The notes below the pieces were generated by a model that made no database searches, was not told the DNA's origin, and saw only the letters and a program-made list of their open reading frames with translations. A stretch of DNA of 64,000 nt. Origin: VAZQ01 sp035693615. Its GTDB lineage: Bacteria > Pseudomonadota > Alphaproteobacteria > Rhizobiales > Xanthobacteraceae. How positions within the stretch are numbered: position 1 is the first letter of the stretch; the number at the start of each line of letters is the position of its first letter. Location of the stretch: positions 57,971 to 121,970 of the forward strand of contig DASSGH010000123.1 of assembly GCA_035693615.1 (NCBI GenBank), read 5' to 3'. The position numbers were made by a program, and so were the translations under genes. Below, piece after piece: positions 27,701 through 35,159 of the stretch.

Positions 27701-27933
27701 AGATTACGCAGCGCGGCGAGCTGCGTCTCGATCGGGATCGTGATGTAGCGCTCGATTTCTTCGGCCGATAAGCCGGGACTCTGGGTTATCACGTCCACCA
27801 TCGGCGGGGTGGGATCCGGATAGGCCTCGATGTTGAGCTCGCGGAAGGCGATGACGCCGCCCAAGAGGACCAACACGAACAACAGGACCACTAGGCCGCG
27901 ATGCCTGAGCGAAAAAGCGACGATCCCGTTCAT
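24787..27933 (-). CDS. Heavy-metal RND efflux pump (CzcA/CusA family)
   Basis: A 1048-residue inner-membrane RND transporter of the heavy-metal efflux class. It starts with the typical helix VAFSLRHRGLVVLLFVLVL and AYPDPTPPMVDVITQSPGLS, and has two groups of membrane helices around large periplasmic loops. The helix-4 proton-relay block reads AIDFGLVVDATVIMVES with Asp394, Asp400 and Glu407, matching the DFGxxVD...E pattern of CzcA-type pumps. Divalent cations are therefore at least as likely as Cu/Ag, but the metal is not proven. The gene overlaps the adaptor stop by four bases (ATGA), so translation is coupled. Confidence 0.95.
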   Translation of the reverse strand: MNGIVAFSLRHRGLVVLLFVLVLLGGVIAFRELNIEAYPDPTPPMVDVITQSPGLSAEEIERYITIPIETQLAALRNLTSIRTISLYGLSDVKLQFSFEFTYEQALQQVLNRLPQVPPLPNGAQPQISPVSPIGEIYRYRLVGPPGYSVLDLKTLQDWVLQRRFRAVPGVIDVIGWGGKTKTFELEVDFNKLIAYGLTLPQLLQVLNNSNINVGGNTVNIGPQSAVVRGVGLIRSADELSNTMLTQSGGNPVLVRDVATVQVGHKPRLGIAGKDADDDIVQGIVLMRRGEQSMPTIKRVEREVERINNSNILPPGVRIERIYDRKELIDITTRTVLHNMAFGILLIFALQWVFLGNLRSALIVAATIPFALFFAVGILVLRGESANLLSVGAIDFGLVVDATVIMVESIYRRLGVAAAVGGAVIAAEGLSGKLSAIFAAASDVNRSIFFAAGIIIAGFLPLFTLSGVEGHIFAPMAKTYAYALAGGLIATFTVTPAISAMLLPDRVTETETWVVRALHRVYAPTLRLAVNNRVLTIAGAIAVLLLAGLAIRSLGLEFLPKLEEGNLWIRATMPSTISLEEGNTYVNRMRNVIGGFPEVESVVSQHGRPDDGTDAAGFFNAEFFAPLKPMSQWRPGLDKEALTVEILRKLEADFPGVEFNFSQYLQDNVAEAVSGVKGENSIKLFGNDLQALTDTANKIKAVLATVPGITDLAVFTSLGQPTVQIEIDRARAARYGLSPGDINATIRTAIGGEAAGDLYEPGSDRHFPIVVRLAPQFRQNPEAIQNLRIGAQGPNGVTQIPLNDVANVKLVTGPSYIYREGQERYLPVKFSVRDRDLGSAIQEAQRKIAQQVQLPMGSRLEWVGEFGNLQDAIARLKVVVPITLALIALLLWINFGTMPDTLLAMSVIPMAVIGGVFALVLLHIPFSVSAAIGFIALFGISVMDGIIILSQFNQLIEAGVERTTAILRTGELQMRPVLMTCVIAGVGLLPAALSTGIGSQVQKPLAVVVVGGMMLAPIVILITLPVLILLFSRRGTRPAREQAVPAPAE

Positions 27934-29225
27934 GGCGGCGCTTTCGGCACCGGTTCAGCGCTCGACGCCACGCGGTCGATAAAGAGAGTCCCTTTGGTCA
28001 CCACGCGGTCGCCGGAAGCAAGGCCCTTGAGCACCTCGACCATGTTGCCGTTGGTGAGCCCGACTTTGATGCGCCGCAGCTCGATCGCCTTTTCATCGTC
28101 CTTCTCGCGCACGACCCACACCCGGGCTGAGTCCCCCTCGTAGATGATGGCATCACGCGGCACCGCGACCGCGTTGTCGCCTTGCCCGGTGAGTATCTTC
28201 ACGCTCGCGAACATTTCCGGCTTGAGCATTGCGTCGGCATTGTTGACCGTAGCGCGCACCAGCAGCCGGCGGGTGCTCGGGTCGAGTGCCGCGGCCACAT
28301 AGGAGATGGTGGCGGGGAATGCGCGGTCGGGATACGCGAGCACGGTGAAATAGATTTGCTGGCCGACGTGCACCAGCGGCGCCTCGGTCTCGCGGATAAA
28401 CGCGACCACCCACACGGTCGACAAGTCGCCGATGATGAATACCGGATCGGTCTGCCCGCTGCCGACGTATTGGCCCGGTCCGACTTTGCGTTGCACGATC
28501 GTTCCCGCGATCGGCGCGGTAATCAGCGTGGACGGATCGATCGTGCCCTTGTCCTGGAATTCGGTGATCTCCTGGTCGGTCTTGCCGAGAATGCGCAGTC
28601 GGTTGCGCGCCGCCTCCAAAGCCACCTCAGCCGAGCGCATGTCGTTCTCTGCGGCATCGAGCGCGGCACGGGCGTTTTGCACCTCCTTGAGCGGCACCGC
28701 CTTGCCTTCGTAAAGGAGGCGCTGACGTTTATCGATGATCTCAGCCAGGTTTTGCGCCGAGCGTGCCTTGTTCAGCGCCGTCGCGGCCGAGATGAAATCG
28801 TTCTGCGCCTGTACCATGTCGGCGGCTTGCACCGTGAACAGCGGCTGCCCGACGGTCACGGTATCGCCGGGCTTCACGAACAGCTTGAGCACCCTGCCGG
28901 CATAGGGAGAAAAGATCGGGGTGGACCGGTCTTCGTCGACTGCGATCTTGCCCTCGGTCACGTGTTCGGAGCGAAACACCCGCTGCTCTACCGGCTCCAC
29001 AGTCAGCGTCGACCACTGCGCCGCGGTCGGATAAAACACCCCGGCCCCCTTCTTGGACGGGCTCAGCGCCGCCCTCTCCGGGTCCCGCACATCGCTGTTG
29101 GTGCGCGATTTGGCAACCCAAACGCCGGCACCGGCGGCGAACACCAAGACGACGACGATGAGCACCTGCACGCGAGCAGGCAGCGCGCGCGCCCATGACT
29201 GCGGGCGATTGGGATCGCTGGACAC
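27930..29225 (-). CDS. RND periplasmic adaptor (CusB-like)
   Basis: A 431-residue membrane-fusion protein. The N-terminal anchor helix (about residues 15-35) precedes a CusB-like body: the lipoyl half LFVKPGDTVTVGQPLFTVQA, a helical hairpin, the second half ITAPIAGTIVQRKVGPGQYV, and the beta-barrel segment ending in ASGDRVVTKGTLFIDRVA. It couples the RND pump to an outer-membrane channel. The start is GTG, and the first gene of the operon is here; the pump start overlaps its stop. The 396-bp region upstream holds the probable control site. Methionine-rich metal-binding segments seen in some CusB proteins are not evident. Confidence 0.93.
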   Translation of the reverse strand: MSSDPNRPQSWARALPARVQVLIVVVLVFAAGAGVWVAKSRTNSDVRDPERAALSPSKKGAGVFYPTAAQWSTLTVEPVEQRVFRSEHVTEGKIAVDEDRSTPIFSPYAGRVLKLFVKPGDTVTVGQPLFTVQAADMVQAQNDFISAATALNKARSAQNLAEIIDKRQRLLYEGKAVPLKEVQNARAALDAAENDMRSAEVALEAARNRLRILGKTDQEITEFQDKGTIDPSTLITAPIAGTIVQRKVGPGQYVGSGQTDPVFIIGDLSTVWVVAFIRETEAPLVHVGQQIYFTVLAYPDRAFPATISYVAAALDPSTRRLLVRATVNNADAMLKPEMFASVKILTGQGDNAVAVPRDAIIYEGDSARVWVVREKDDEKAIELRRIKVGLTNGNMVEVLKGLASGDRVVTKGTLFIDRVASSAEPVPKAPP

Positions 29226-29621
29226 CTGTTTCCAACCTCGGGGCGACGCCGTTATTGCTTATATCCGAGCGTCGTTCTTCCTACCACAAACATGCGATGC
29301 TTGGGTGAACGGCGCCGGGGCACGCAATCCATTTTGCCGGCGCGATACTGAAAAGCTCACCGCGGCAAATGCCCAGAAGGCCTTTCGGCCGCATGGTTAA
29401 AGCGCCACCTGGGCCGTCACCCTTCCATTACCGACCCGGAGTGATCCCCAAGACCTCGCTGCCCTTCTTTCTTTCCGGACGACGGGCAGCATATGCGGAT
29501 GTTGCTACCCGTCCGCAAGCCCGTCCTTGCATCCGTAAGGTATGCGTAAGGTATCCCGCGATCGGCCCCGCTTGCCCTCCACCATGGCCAGTGGCCCGCC
29601 TCGTCTCGATCCTCGCGCGCC
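29226..29621. other. Intergenic control region of the RND operon
   Basis: 396 bp without a gene, between the 3' end of a minus-strand flavin monooxygenase and the 5' end of the adaptor. It should hold the promoter of adaptor, pump and two-component system. Apart from the tandem repeat at 29534-29554, I see no convincing promoter boxes or terminator. Confidence 0.6.
29534..29554. promoter_or_regulatory. Tandem 11-bp direct repeat, possible regulator site
   Basis: CGTAAGGTAT occurs twice, at 29534-29543 and 29545-29554, with one base between, giving a period of 11 bp or one helical turn. Such paired direct repeats are how OmpR-class regulators usually bind, and the operon downstream on the minus strand encodes one. 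The site is about 310 bp before the adaptor start, rather far for a simple activator site. Confidence 0.4.
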
Positions 29622-30824
29622 CTACGCCACCACCCGCGTGCCCGGCGTCTCTTCGCGCAGGCCGGAAATCGCCGTATCGGGAAACGCCTCCTTGAGCCGA
29701 GGATAGACTTCGCGCGCGAAGGTCTTGATGCCGCGCACGGTCTCCTCGTGCTCGAGAAACCCAGCTTGACCCATGATCAAGAGATGTCCGAAGCCGCCGA
29801 CGTGGTTGTACATCTTTTCGATCTGGCGGAAGACCTGATCCGGCGTGCCGGCAAACATGATGCCGGCCTCGATCGCGTTCTCGACGGTTGCATTGGCTCT
29901 GTTCGCCGCATGCTGGTCGACCGCCGCCCCGCGCAGGATCTGTGCATGCACCGCGGTCGGGACGTAGCCCGGCGGATAGCACAAATGCAGCGGCACCTTA
30001 TTGGCCGTCATGTACCAGAGAAGCTTCTCGGCGCCCGAGCGCGCCTCGGCCTCGCTATCGGCGGCATAAAGGAGCGCCGCGTAGGCGAGCCGGTTGACCG
30101 GCACGTCATAGCCGCGGTCGGCGTCGCGCCAGCCCTTGCGGTAGGACGCATAGATCGCCGGCGTGCCGCGGTATCCGGTGAGGAACGTCGCCTGCACATA
30201 ACCGCGCGCGCCAACGCGCGCCGCGCCGCCCGGCGTGGTCGTCGATACCCATATCGGCGGATGCGGGTCCTGGTACGGACGCGGCCAGATGTTGATGTTG
30301 CGGTGGTGAAAGAACCGCCCTTCATGGCTGACCGGGCCGTCGTGGCTGGTCCAGGCCTTGACGATGAGATCCATGGCCTCCCATTGCCGCTCGTTCATGC
30401 GCACGGGATTGCTGTTCGCGGGCAGCACCTCATAAGGCACACCGCGCACGAAACCGCATTCGAGGCGCCCTTTCGACAGCACGTCCACCATCGCCATCTC
30501 CTCAGCGACGCGCACGGGCTGGCGGCGGTTGGCGACGGGATTTCCCAAGATCAGCAGCCGCGCGCGCTTGGTCAGCCGCGCCAGCGCCGCGAGCACCAGT
30601 GGTGCGGCCGGATCGACGCAGGTCGCGGTCTGGTGATGTTCGTTGAGCATGATCTCCACGCCCTCGTCCTCGGCCACCAGCCATTCGTCGATGTAACGGT
30701 CGTAGAGCGCGGCGCCCTTCTCCGGATCGTAAAAGCGATTGGGCAGCGAGACGCGGATCGATTCGTATTCGTCGGCGGGCGGCAGATAAGGATAGGCGTT
30801 CTCGCTGAAGTGCCAGGCTTTCAT
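29622..30824 (-). CDS. LLM-class flavin-dependent monooxygenase, copy 1
   Basis: A 400-residue bacterial-luciferase-like (LLM) flavin-dependent oxidoreductase. Marks are MKAWHFSENAYPYLP at the start, VEIMLNEHHQTATCVDPAAP with the conserved EHH, VEEMAMVDVLSKGRLECGF-like spacing in the AEEMAMVDVLSKGRLECG block, and HPPIWVSTTTPGGAA. These two-component-type enzymes use reduced FMN to oxygenate small organic molecules; the substrate is unknown. It is the last gene of a four-gene minus-strand run; its start overlaps the hydrolase stop by four bases (ATGA). A paralogue begins the run at 32776-33963. No flavin reductase gene is nearby. Confidence 0.92.
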   Translation of the reverse strand: MKAWHFSENAYPYLPPADEYESIRVSLPNRFYDPEKGAALYDRYIDEWLVAEDEGVEIMLNEHHQTATCVDPAAPLVLAALARLTKRARLLILGNPVANRRQPVRVAEEMAMVDVLSKGRLECGFVRGVPYEVLPANSNPVRMNERQWEAMDLIVKAWTSHDGPVSHEGRFFHHRNINIWPRPYQDPHPPIWVSTTTPGGAARVGARGYVQATFLTGYRGTPAIYASYRKGWRDADRGYDVPVNRLAYAALLYAADSEAEARSGAEKLLWYMTANKVPLHLCYPPGYVPTAVHAQILRGAAVDQHAANRANATVENAIEAGIMFAGTPDQVFRQIEKMYNHVGGFGHLLIMGQAGFLEHEETVRGIKTFAREVYPRLKEAFPDTAISGLREETPGTRVVA

Positions 30825-31615
30825 GCCCGTGCTCCCGAGGTCGCGACCGTTTTGCCGTCGTCCAGGAAATGCAGCACCTTCGCGGCCGTAGTGTCCGGCT
30901 GCTCGACCTGCGGGAGATGCCCCGCCTCGCCGATACTGTCGGTGCGCGCCTTGGGAATGAGCGCAGCATAGCGCTCGAGGTATTCGGCAGAGACGATGCC
31001 GTCGCTCGCGCCGCGCAGAAACAGGGTGGGAACGTTGACCCGATGCAGGCGGTGCTTGAGCTTGGGGTTGTGCATGTAGGGCTCCCAGGTCAGCAGCGCC
31101 AGCGCCTCGCGGTTGCGCGCAACGATGTGGAGCTCCTCGTCCGACATCGCCGCCAGGTCGAGCGCGTTGCGCGCGGGATCGTGGAAGCGCAGGCGATCGA
31201 GTTCATCGCGCGGCATCGCGAAGACATCGGGAATATCGAGCTTGTCAGGGCGGCCGGTCTTCACGCCCACCGGAGCGATCAGCACGAGACGATCAAGGCG
31301 TTCCGGCACCTTGGTGGCGAGCTCGCCGGCAATCCATCCACCGAGCGACAATCCGACGACATCGGTTCGCGCCAGCGCCAGGCGGTCCAGCAATTCGAGA
31401 TAGACGTGGGCGATGTCATCGACGCTGTCGAGCCAGTCCGGCAAGGACGACTTGCCGAAGCCGGGATGTGACGGCGCGATCACGCGCCGCCGGCGCGCGA
31501 GCAGGTCGATGAAGGCGAGGTCGGGCGCGATCCCGGCGCCACCGTGCAGATAGAGGATCGGCGCGCCGTCGCCACGCTCGAGCATTTCGAGCTCGACCCC
31601 GGCAATCGAGATCAT
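30821..31615 (-). CDS. Alpha/beta hydrolase
   Basis: A 264-residue alpha/beta-hydrolase. The oxyanion strand is LYLHGGAGIAPDLAF, the nucleophile elbow is VGLSLGGWIAG (Ser), and the catalytic His lies in IGEAGHLPQVEQP. The ATG at 31615 (MISIAGVELEML) is chosen; the open frame runs on 54 codons with composition unlike a protein start. Translation is coupled to the LLM gene downstream by the ATGA overlap. In such operons the hydrolase often opens a ring or ester made by the monooxygenase, comparable with meta-cleavage hydrolases and RutD. That role is inference. Confidence 0.88.
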   Translation of the reverse strand: MISIAGVELEMLERGDGAPILYLHGGAGIAPDLAFIDLLARRRRVIAPSHPGFGKSSLPDWLDSVDDIAHVYLELLDRLALARTDVVGLSLGGWIAGELATKVPERLDRLVLIAPVGVKTGRPDKLDIPDVFAMPRDELDRLRFHDPARNALDLAAMSDEELHIVARNREALALLTWEPYMHNPKLKHRLHRVNVPTLFLRGASDGIVSAEYLERYAALIPKARTDSIGEAGHLPQVEQPDTTAAKVLHFLDDGKTVATSGARA

Positions 31616-31754
31616 ATTTGCGGCTGTCGCTTCGGCAGGCTTGGCGAGGACCGTCACCGCGCTTCCGCTGGTCGAGGCCGAGCCCTGCGCTCGGCGTCTC
31701 ATTGAGGATGCAAGCTTAGCCGATGCCGCAAAGACCGGTAAAGCCGCCGCGCCG

Positions 31755-32765
31755 TCATGCCAGCTTGAACAGCGCATGCGCGTTGCGATGGCAAATCTTC
31801 TCCTTGTCCAGTTCGTCGATGTCGAGCGCGGCGATCACCTTCATGGTCTCACGGATATAACTTGCGCCGCCCTGCGGGCCAAACGGCGCGTCCGAGGCAA
31901 ACAGCACGCGGTCGGCGCCGAAAAATTCGAGCCCGCATATCGTTCCGATGCGGCCGCCGCACAGCGCCGTGTCGGCGTAAAACTCCTTGAAGCAGTGCAT
32001 CAGCGGCTTGCCGAGCATCTTGAGCACGCCGCTATAGTCCTCATCCGAGGTGCGGCTGCCGAGCGTCGCCCATCCGGTATCGAGCCGCGCGTCGAAGAAG
32101 GGGATCATCGCGCCGAGGTGGTGCACGAGGATCTTGAGATCCGGCAGCCGCGTCGTGAGACCGGAGAAGATCAGCCGCGCCATCGTGCAGCTGGTCTCAT
32201 ATGGCCAGCCCAGCATCGCCCAAATCTCGTATTTCGATTTGTCCTCGGCCGGGAAGTCCGGGACATCGGCGGTGCGTGCCGGGTGGAGCAGCACGGGTTT
32301 GCCGGACTTGGCCGCGACTTCGAAGATCGGAAAGAACCGTGGCTCATCGAGGCAGGCGCCGTTGACGTTGGTGTGGAGCTGAAGCCCGTTGGCGCCGCCG
32401 TGGACGAGAATGCGCTCGGCCTCCTTGGCGGCTGCCTCGGGCGCGTTCATTGGCAGCGCCCCGACGTAGCCCGCGAAACGCTGGGGATATTTCGCGCACA
32501 GCTCGGCGAGACCGTCATTAGCGATGCGGGCCAATTCCGCCGCCGCATCGGGGGGCGCCATCGCATCGAGCGGCGGCAAGCCAAGCGAGAGGATCTCGGC
32601 GTAGTCGTCGAACTCGTCCAACATCTTCAAGCGGGCATCGAGGTCGTAGATGGTAGGCACGCCCTGCATGCGTTTGCCGATATCCCGCGTGCCGCCGGCG
32701 GTATGCGACATCTTCTCGAACAGTCGCCGCGGGAAGAAATGGCAGAAGGCGTCGATGTGGCGCAT
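31755..32765 (-). CDS. ACMSD-like amidohydrolase family protein
   Basis: A 336-residue amidohydrolase-2 protein, the group of aminocarboxymuconate-semialdehyde decarboxylase. The N-terminus MRHIDAFCHFFPRR matches the DxHxH metal motif except that the first His is Phe7; His9 is kept. Other metal-site pieces are present: KPVLLHPARTAD, KILVHHLGAMIPFFDARLD and RVLFASDAPFG with the conserved Asp. The Phe may be a subfamily trait, as I recall similar IDxFxH starts. Reactions known nearby are decarboxylation or hydrolysis of ring-cleavage products. It begins 10 bp after the upstream LLM gene, so it is in the same operon. Confidence 0.86.
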   Translation of the reverse strand: MRHIDAFCHFFPRRLFEKMSHTAGGTRDIGKRMQGVPTIYDLDARLKMLDEFDDYAEILSLGLPPLDAMAPPDAAAELARIANDGLAELCAKYPQRFAGYVGALPMNAPEAAAKEAERILVHGGANGLQLHTNVNGACLDEPRFFPIFEVAAKSGKPVLLHPARTADVPDFPAEDKSKYEIWAMLGWPYETSCTMARLIFSGLTTRLPDLKILVHHLGAMIPFFDARLDTGWATLGSRTSDEDYSGVLKMLGKPLMHCFKEFYADTALCGGRIGTICGLEFFGADRVLFASDAPFGPQGGASYIRETMKVIAALDIDELDKEKICHRNAHALFKLA

Positions 32766-32775
32766 GGGCCGTGCG

Positions 32776-33963
32776 CTATTCCGCGGCCTCGGTTTGCAAG
32801 CCGGCGTATTCCTTATCGGTCAATGATTGCAGCGCCGGCAGCACCTCGCGGGCAAACAGCCTAATGTTCTTCTCGGTGAGATCGCCAGGCAGGGTGGCGA
32901 ATTGCAGAAGGGCGAGAAAATTCTGGAAACCGAGCAGCCGATGCGCATCGACCAGTTGCTTGCGTACAGTATCGGGACTGCCGCAAAGCATGATCCCCTG
33001 CTCGATCAAGCTATCGACGGTGTGTTCCTGCCCCGTAACCGATCGCTTATGGCTCAGCATGTTCTTTAACGACTTAGCGCTGAGATAGCCGGGCGGAAAT
33101 ATCATCTGGAACGGCTGGCGCAGGAGCTTATTGAACAAGGCTTCGATGTGCGGAGCGGCTTGCGCGCGGGCCTCGGCGTCGGTTTCGGACACGTAGACCG
33201 GCGCGCACCAGCCGATCTGCTCCGAGCTTGCGTTGTAGCCGTAGACCCGTTGCGCGGCCTCGCGGTACCCGTTGAGAAAGCGCGCCACGGAGGCCAGCGG
33301 GCTGTACGTCTGCAGATAGACGTATTTGCGCGACGGGTGCGCCGCCCATTCGATGGTCTCCGTCGAGCCGGTGGAGGGCGTCCAGATCGGCGGGTGCGGC
33401 TGCTGGTAGGGCCGCGGCCACACGTTGACGTACTCGAAATGATAATATTTGCCCTCGAAAGCGAAGGGGCCCGGACGCGTCCAGCTCTGCACGACGAGGT
33501 CGTGCGCCTCCTGAAACCGCGCATGCGAGAACGCCGGATTGGAACCGAAGGAGTAGTACTCGGCGCCAATCCCGCGCACCATCCCGCTGATCAACCGCCC
33601 GCCGGTGATGCAGTCGAGCATGGCGTGCTCCTCGGCGAGCGTGAGCGGATGCTCGCGCAGACAGAAGGCATTGCCGAGGATCGCGATCTTCGCCGTCTTG
33701 GTCCGTCGCGCGAGCGCAGCCGCCATCACCACCGGCGATGGCATCAATCCATAGGCATTCTGGTGATGCTCGTTGACCGATATGCCGTCGAAGCCGAGCT
33801 CCGCGGCGAGCTCGAGCTCGTCGAGATAGCGGTTGTAGAGCTCGTGCCCTTTCTGCGGATCGAAATAGGTGTTCGGCAGCACCACCCAGGCGGAGCGATA
33901 TTTATCGCTGAAGCTCATGTCCAGATAGGCGTAGGGCATGAGGTGAAACATGAAGACTTTCAT
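32776..33963 (-). CDS. LLM-class flavin-dependent monooxygenase, copy 2
   Basis: A 395-residue LLM flavin-dependent oxidoreductase, related to but clearly different from the one at 29622-30824. It has GFDGISVNEHHQNAYGLMP with EHH, AEEHAMLDCITGGRLISGMV and HPPIWTPSTGSTETIEW. It is the first gene of the minus-strand run LLM, amidohydrolase, hydrolase, LLM, and is divergent from the epimerase-like gene with 155 bp between, where the promoter should lie. Two LLM enzymes in one operon suggest two oxygenation steps or a heteromeric enzyme; the sequence does not decide. Confidence 0.92.
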   Translation of the reverse strand: MKVFMFHLMPYAYLDMSFSDKYRSAWVVLPNTYFDPQKGHELYNRYLDELELAAELGFDGISVNEHHQNAYGLMPSPVVMAAALARRTKTAKIAILGNAFCLREHPLTLAEEHAMLDCITGGRLISGMVRGIGAEYYSFGSNPAFSHARFQEAHDLVVQSWTRPGPFAFEGKYYHFEYVNVWPRPYQQPHPPIWTPSTGSTETIEWAAHPSRKYVYLQTYSPLASVARFLNGYREAAQRVYGYNASSEQIGWCAPVYVSETDAEARAQAAPHIEALFNKLLRQPFQMIFPPGYLSAKSLKNMLSHKRSVTGQEHTVDSLIEQGIMLCGSPDTVRKQLVDAHRLLGFQNFLALLQFATLPGDLTEKNIRLFAREVLPALQSLTDKEYAGLQTEAAE

Positions 33964-34118
33964 CGCCGCCTCCGGCAGAGAGCTCTTCGCGGTGGCCTGA
34001 TTGTACGTTGCCGGGCCTGTTTTACCAGCGGCGCACGCCTTGCTGGCGCAACCGCCGACCCGTTAGCATCCGCCGCGTTCGAGCGTCGTTCACGCCCACT
34101 GCTGTTCAAGGATAGCGA

Positions 34119-35159
34119 GTGACCCAGTCCCCCGACGCGCTGCCGGATCGCCTGCGCGATGTGGAGCACCTCGAGGAGGTGATGACCACGCCTTCCCCCG
34201 CCGTGATCGCGACGTTGCAACAGCTTCCCGGCGACATCATCGTGCTTGGCGTTGGCGGAAAGATCGGACCGAGCCTCGCCCGCCTTGCCAAGCGCGCGGC
34301 GCCGGCAAAGCGCGTGGTCGGCGTTGCCCGGTTCAGCGACAAGGACGTGCGCGAAAAGCTCACGCAGTGGGGAATCGAATGCATTGCGGCCGATCTGCTC
34401 GAGCGCAAGGAGATCGAGGCGCTGCCGAAACTTGCCAATGTGGTGTTCATGGCCGGCCGCAAGTTCGGCTCCTCCGGCGACGAGGAGCAGACCTGGGCGA
34501 TGAACGCGCTCGTGCCGGCGCTGGTCGCCGAGGCCTTCGCGGGCTCGCGCATCGTCGCCTATTCGACCGGCTGCGTATATCCTTACGTCAACGTGCATCA
34601 TGGCGGAGCGACGGAGGCGACGCCGGCCACACCGCCACCCGGCGCCTACGCCAATTCCTGCGTCGCCCGCGAGGCGATGTTCCGATACTTTTCGCGCACG
34701 CGCGGAACGCCGGGCCGCATCATCCGCCTCAACTACGCGATCGACATGCGCTACGGCGTGCTGCACGACGTGGCCTCACGCGTGCTCGCCGGCACGCCGA
34801 TCGATCTTGAGACCGGCTACGTGAACGTGATCTGGCAAGGTGACGCCAATGCCATGGTGCTGCGCGCATTCGGCCATTGCACGGTGCCCACAAGCCCGCT
34901 CAATGTGAGCGGACCGGAAACCGTGAGCATCCGCTGGCTCGCCGAAACCTTCGGGCAGCGGCTTGGCAAGCCGCCGGTCTTCACCGGCGTGGAGGCGCCC
35001 GAAGCTTGGCTCGTCAACATCGCGCAGTCGACGCGGCTCTTCGGCTATCCCAGCGTGCCGCTCGGCAACCTCGTCGATTGGACCGCCGATTGGGTCGCCC
35101 GCGGGATGCCGAGCCTCGGCAAGGATACGCACTACGATGTCCGCGATGGCGTCTTCTGA
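34119..35159 (+). CDS. NAD-dependent epimerase/dehydratase-like protein
   Basis: A 346-residue extended short-chain dehydrogenase fold. The dinucleotide motif is IIVLGVGGKIGPSLARLAKR, and the active-site region has VAYSTGCVYP followed by GAYANSCVAREAM. The usual YxxxK is not there: Tyr177 is present, but the Lys position is Cys181. Either another residue serves or the protein is not a normal epimerase. The C-terminus ends GKDTHYDVRDGVF. The start is GTG. The acetyltransferase gene overlaps its end by about 23 bp, so the two are coupled. The substrate is unknown. Confidence 0.85.
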   Translation: MTQSPDALPDRLRDVEHLEEVMTTPSPAVIATLQQLPGDIIVLGVGGKIGPSLARLAKRAAPAKRVVGVARFSDKDVREKLTQWGIECIAADLLERKEIEALPKLANVVFMAGRKFGSSGDEEQTWAMNALVPALVAEAFAGSRIVAYSTGCVYPYVNVHHGGATEATPATPPPGAYANSCVAREAMFRYFSRTRGTPGRIIRLNYAIDMRYGVLHDVASRVLAGTPIDLETGYVNVIWQGDANAMVLRAFGHCTVPTSPLNVSGPETVSIRWLAETFGQRLGKPPVFTGVEAPEAWLVNIAQSTRLFGYPSVPLGNLVDWTADWVARGMPSLGKDTHYDVRDGVF

